Source of the DNA: Rubrobacteraceae bacterium
Lineage (GTDB): Bacteria > Actinomycetota > Rubrobacteria > Rubrobacterales > Rubrobacteraceae
Assembly (NCBI GenBank): GCA_013698525.1
Contig: JACCSM010000370.1
Coordinates: 1-5,977 of the forward strand
Length of the DNA stretch: 5,977 bases
Direction of reading: 5' to 3'
The first letter of the stretch is position 1. The number at the start of each line of letters is the position of its first letter. The notes under the pieces were generated by a model that had not been told where the DNA came from, ran no database searches, and was given only the letters and a program-made list of their open reading frames with translations. The position numbers were made by a program, and so were the translations under genes. Shown here in pieces: positions 5,249 through 5,977 of this stretch.

Positions 5249-5977
5249 CTACGGCGCTGCTTCCAGTTGCCTGCGTCTCGCCCCACTAGCCGCCCTCATG
5301 TCTTTCACGGAGGTCAGGAGGCGCCCTATGAGCGCCGGGTCGGCGGTGCGGGCCGTGCTCCGCTCCTGGTAGGGGTCAGAGCCCATCAAGTAAAGTTCCT
5401 TGGCCCCGTTCTCGCGGAGGATGAACGCCGTCATCCCCTCCCTGAGGAGCCACCACCTGCCGCTCGGGTCGTTCGAGCCTCCGGGGTTAAGCTGCCATCC
5501 CACGTCGTCTGAGCCACTGACGAGCATCCTCTTGCGCCAACCGGAGAAGGAGTCCGCGCCAAGGTACGCCAGCATGGAGCGGCCGTCCACGTCGAGGGAG
5601 CCGAGCGGTACTCCGGCGATCTCACAGGTCGTGGGCATCAGGTCCGTGTGGTTCACGAGCACGTTGCGGGTCGTGCCGCTCCTGACCCCCGGTCCTTTCA
5701 CGAAGAAGGGTACCTCTGAGCTCTCCCAGTAGGGCAGGTCCTTCTTCCTCTCGCGGTGCTCGCCGTGGAGGTAGCCGTTATCTGAGGTGAAGAAGATCAC
5801 CGTGTTGGCGAGCTGGCCCGTAGCCTCGAGTGCCGCAAGAATCGGACGCATCCCCTTGGAATCGAGGTCGGCGAGCTCCTCCATCTTTCCCTCGTACTCT
5901 CTCTGACTCCCGACGGTGTCGGCGAGTGGGAGGTTGCGCATCCACGTCGGTTTGTCGGACATGTCGGCCTCGTTTAC
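5249..5977 (-). CDS. Sulfatase, C-terminal part (5' end beyond the window)
   Basis: Type I sulfatases of the alkaline-phosphatase superfamily hydrolyse sulfate esters with a formylglycine made from Cys or Ser. The frame is open from the right edge to TAG at 5249-5251, 242 residues. It enters as VNEADMSDKPTWMRN, a known sulfatase segment, so the ATG at 5962 is internal and not the start. Visible marks, counted from that Met, are FFTSDNGYLHGEHR (57-70) with the metal-binding Asp-Asn pair and nearby His, YWESSEVPFFVKGPGV (78-93), the usual E-S-x-x-V-P-x-x-x-x-G-P-G segment, NHTDLMPTTCEIAGVP (104-119) and ELYLMGSDPYQERS (189-202). The catalytic CxPxR region is outside the window, so activity cannot be judged. 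Full-length family members are about 450-550 residues. The window shows no signal peptide because the N-terminus is missing. The substrate is unknown. It is co-oriented with the dehydrogenase gene but separated from it by a terminator and about 500 bp. Confidence 0.92.
   Translation of the reverse strand, partial: VNEADMSDKPTWMRNLPLADTVGSQREYEGKMEELADLDSKGMRPILAALEATGQLANTVIFFTSDNGYLHGEHRERKKDLPYWESSEVPFFVKGPGVRSGTTRNVLVNHTDLMPTTCEIAGVPLGSLDVDGRSMLAYLGADSFSGWRKRMLVSGSDDVGWQLNPGGSNDPSGRWWLLREGMTAFILRENGAKELYLMGSDPYQERSTARTADPALIGRLLTSVKDMRAASGARRRQLEAAP

Noticed and set aside
5071..5289. A 72-codon plus-strand frame starting within the 98-bp element.
   Set aside because: It crosses the element border, the terminator hairpin and the sulfatase 3' end antisense. 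It has no ribosome-binding site or recognisable motif, so it is not a transposase remnant.

Overview
This 5,977-bp window comes from a GC-rich bacterial genome. An LCP-family cell-wall ligase, exported proteins with PKD and RTX-type repeats, and strong G/C third-position bias point to a high-GC Gram-positive. A Rubrobacter-like actinomycete is my best guess, but no rRNA or other phylogenetic marker is present, so this is inference only.

Layout. The plus-strand part (1-1978) holds the hydrophobic C-terminal end of a membrane protein cut by the window edge (1-270), a promoter and LytR-CpsA-Psr (LCP) gene (398-1629), and a promoter and ribosome-binding site leading into an inorganic pyrophosphatase gene that stops after 61 codons (1720-1905). 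A short coding-like tail in another frame (to 1978) follows, so this looks like a deletion remnant. The minus-strand part (2219-5977) holds two genes read right to left: the C-terminal half of a sulfatase entering from the right edge (5977-5249), and a complete, large, secreted PQQ-dependent glucose/sorbosone-dehydrogenase-like protein with a PKD domain and C-terminal calcium-binding nonapeptide repeats (4733-2274). Each minus-strand gene ends at a GC-rich hairpin terminator.

The most interesting structure is non-coding. The two minus-strand genes share a repeat of about 80 bp just past their stop codons: a terminator hairpin, a purine-rich spacer and a 29-nt block with 26 of 29 bases identical. 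The copy behind the sulfatase gene carries exactly 100 extra bp. These resolve into a 98-bp element with 25-bp imperfect terminal inverted repeats flanked by TA (within CTAG), as expected of a MITE moved by an IS630/Tc1-mariner-like transposase. The copy behind the dehydrogenase gene serves as a natural empty site.

Functionally, the LCP protein and the membrane-protein end fit envelope polymer assembly. The dehydrogenase and sulfatase are likely extracellular or envelope enzymes acting on sugars and sulfate esters. They are separated by about 500 bp of repeat- and hairpin-rich DNA with a terminator between them, so they are probably separate transcription units. I see no rRNA, tRNA, CRISPR array or complete insertion sequence, and no convincing new multi-gene system.
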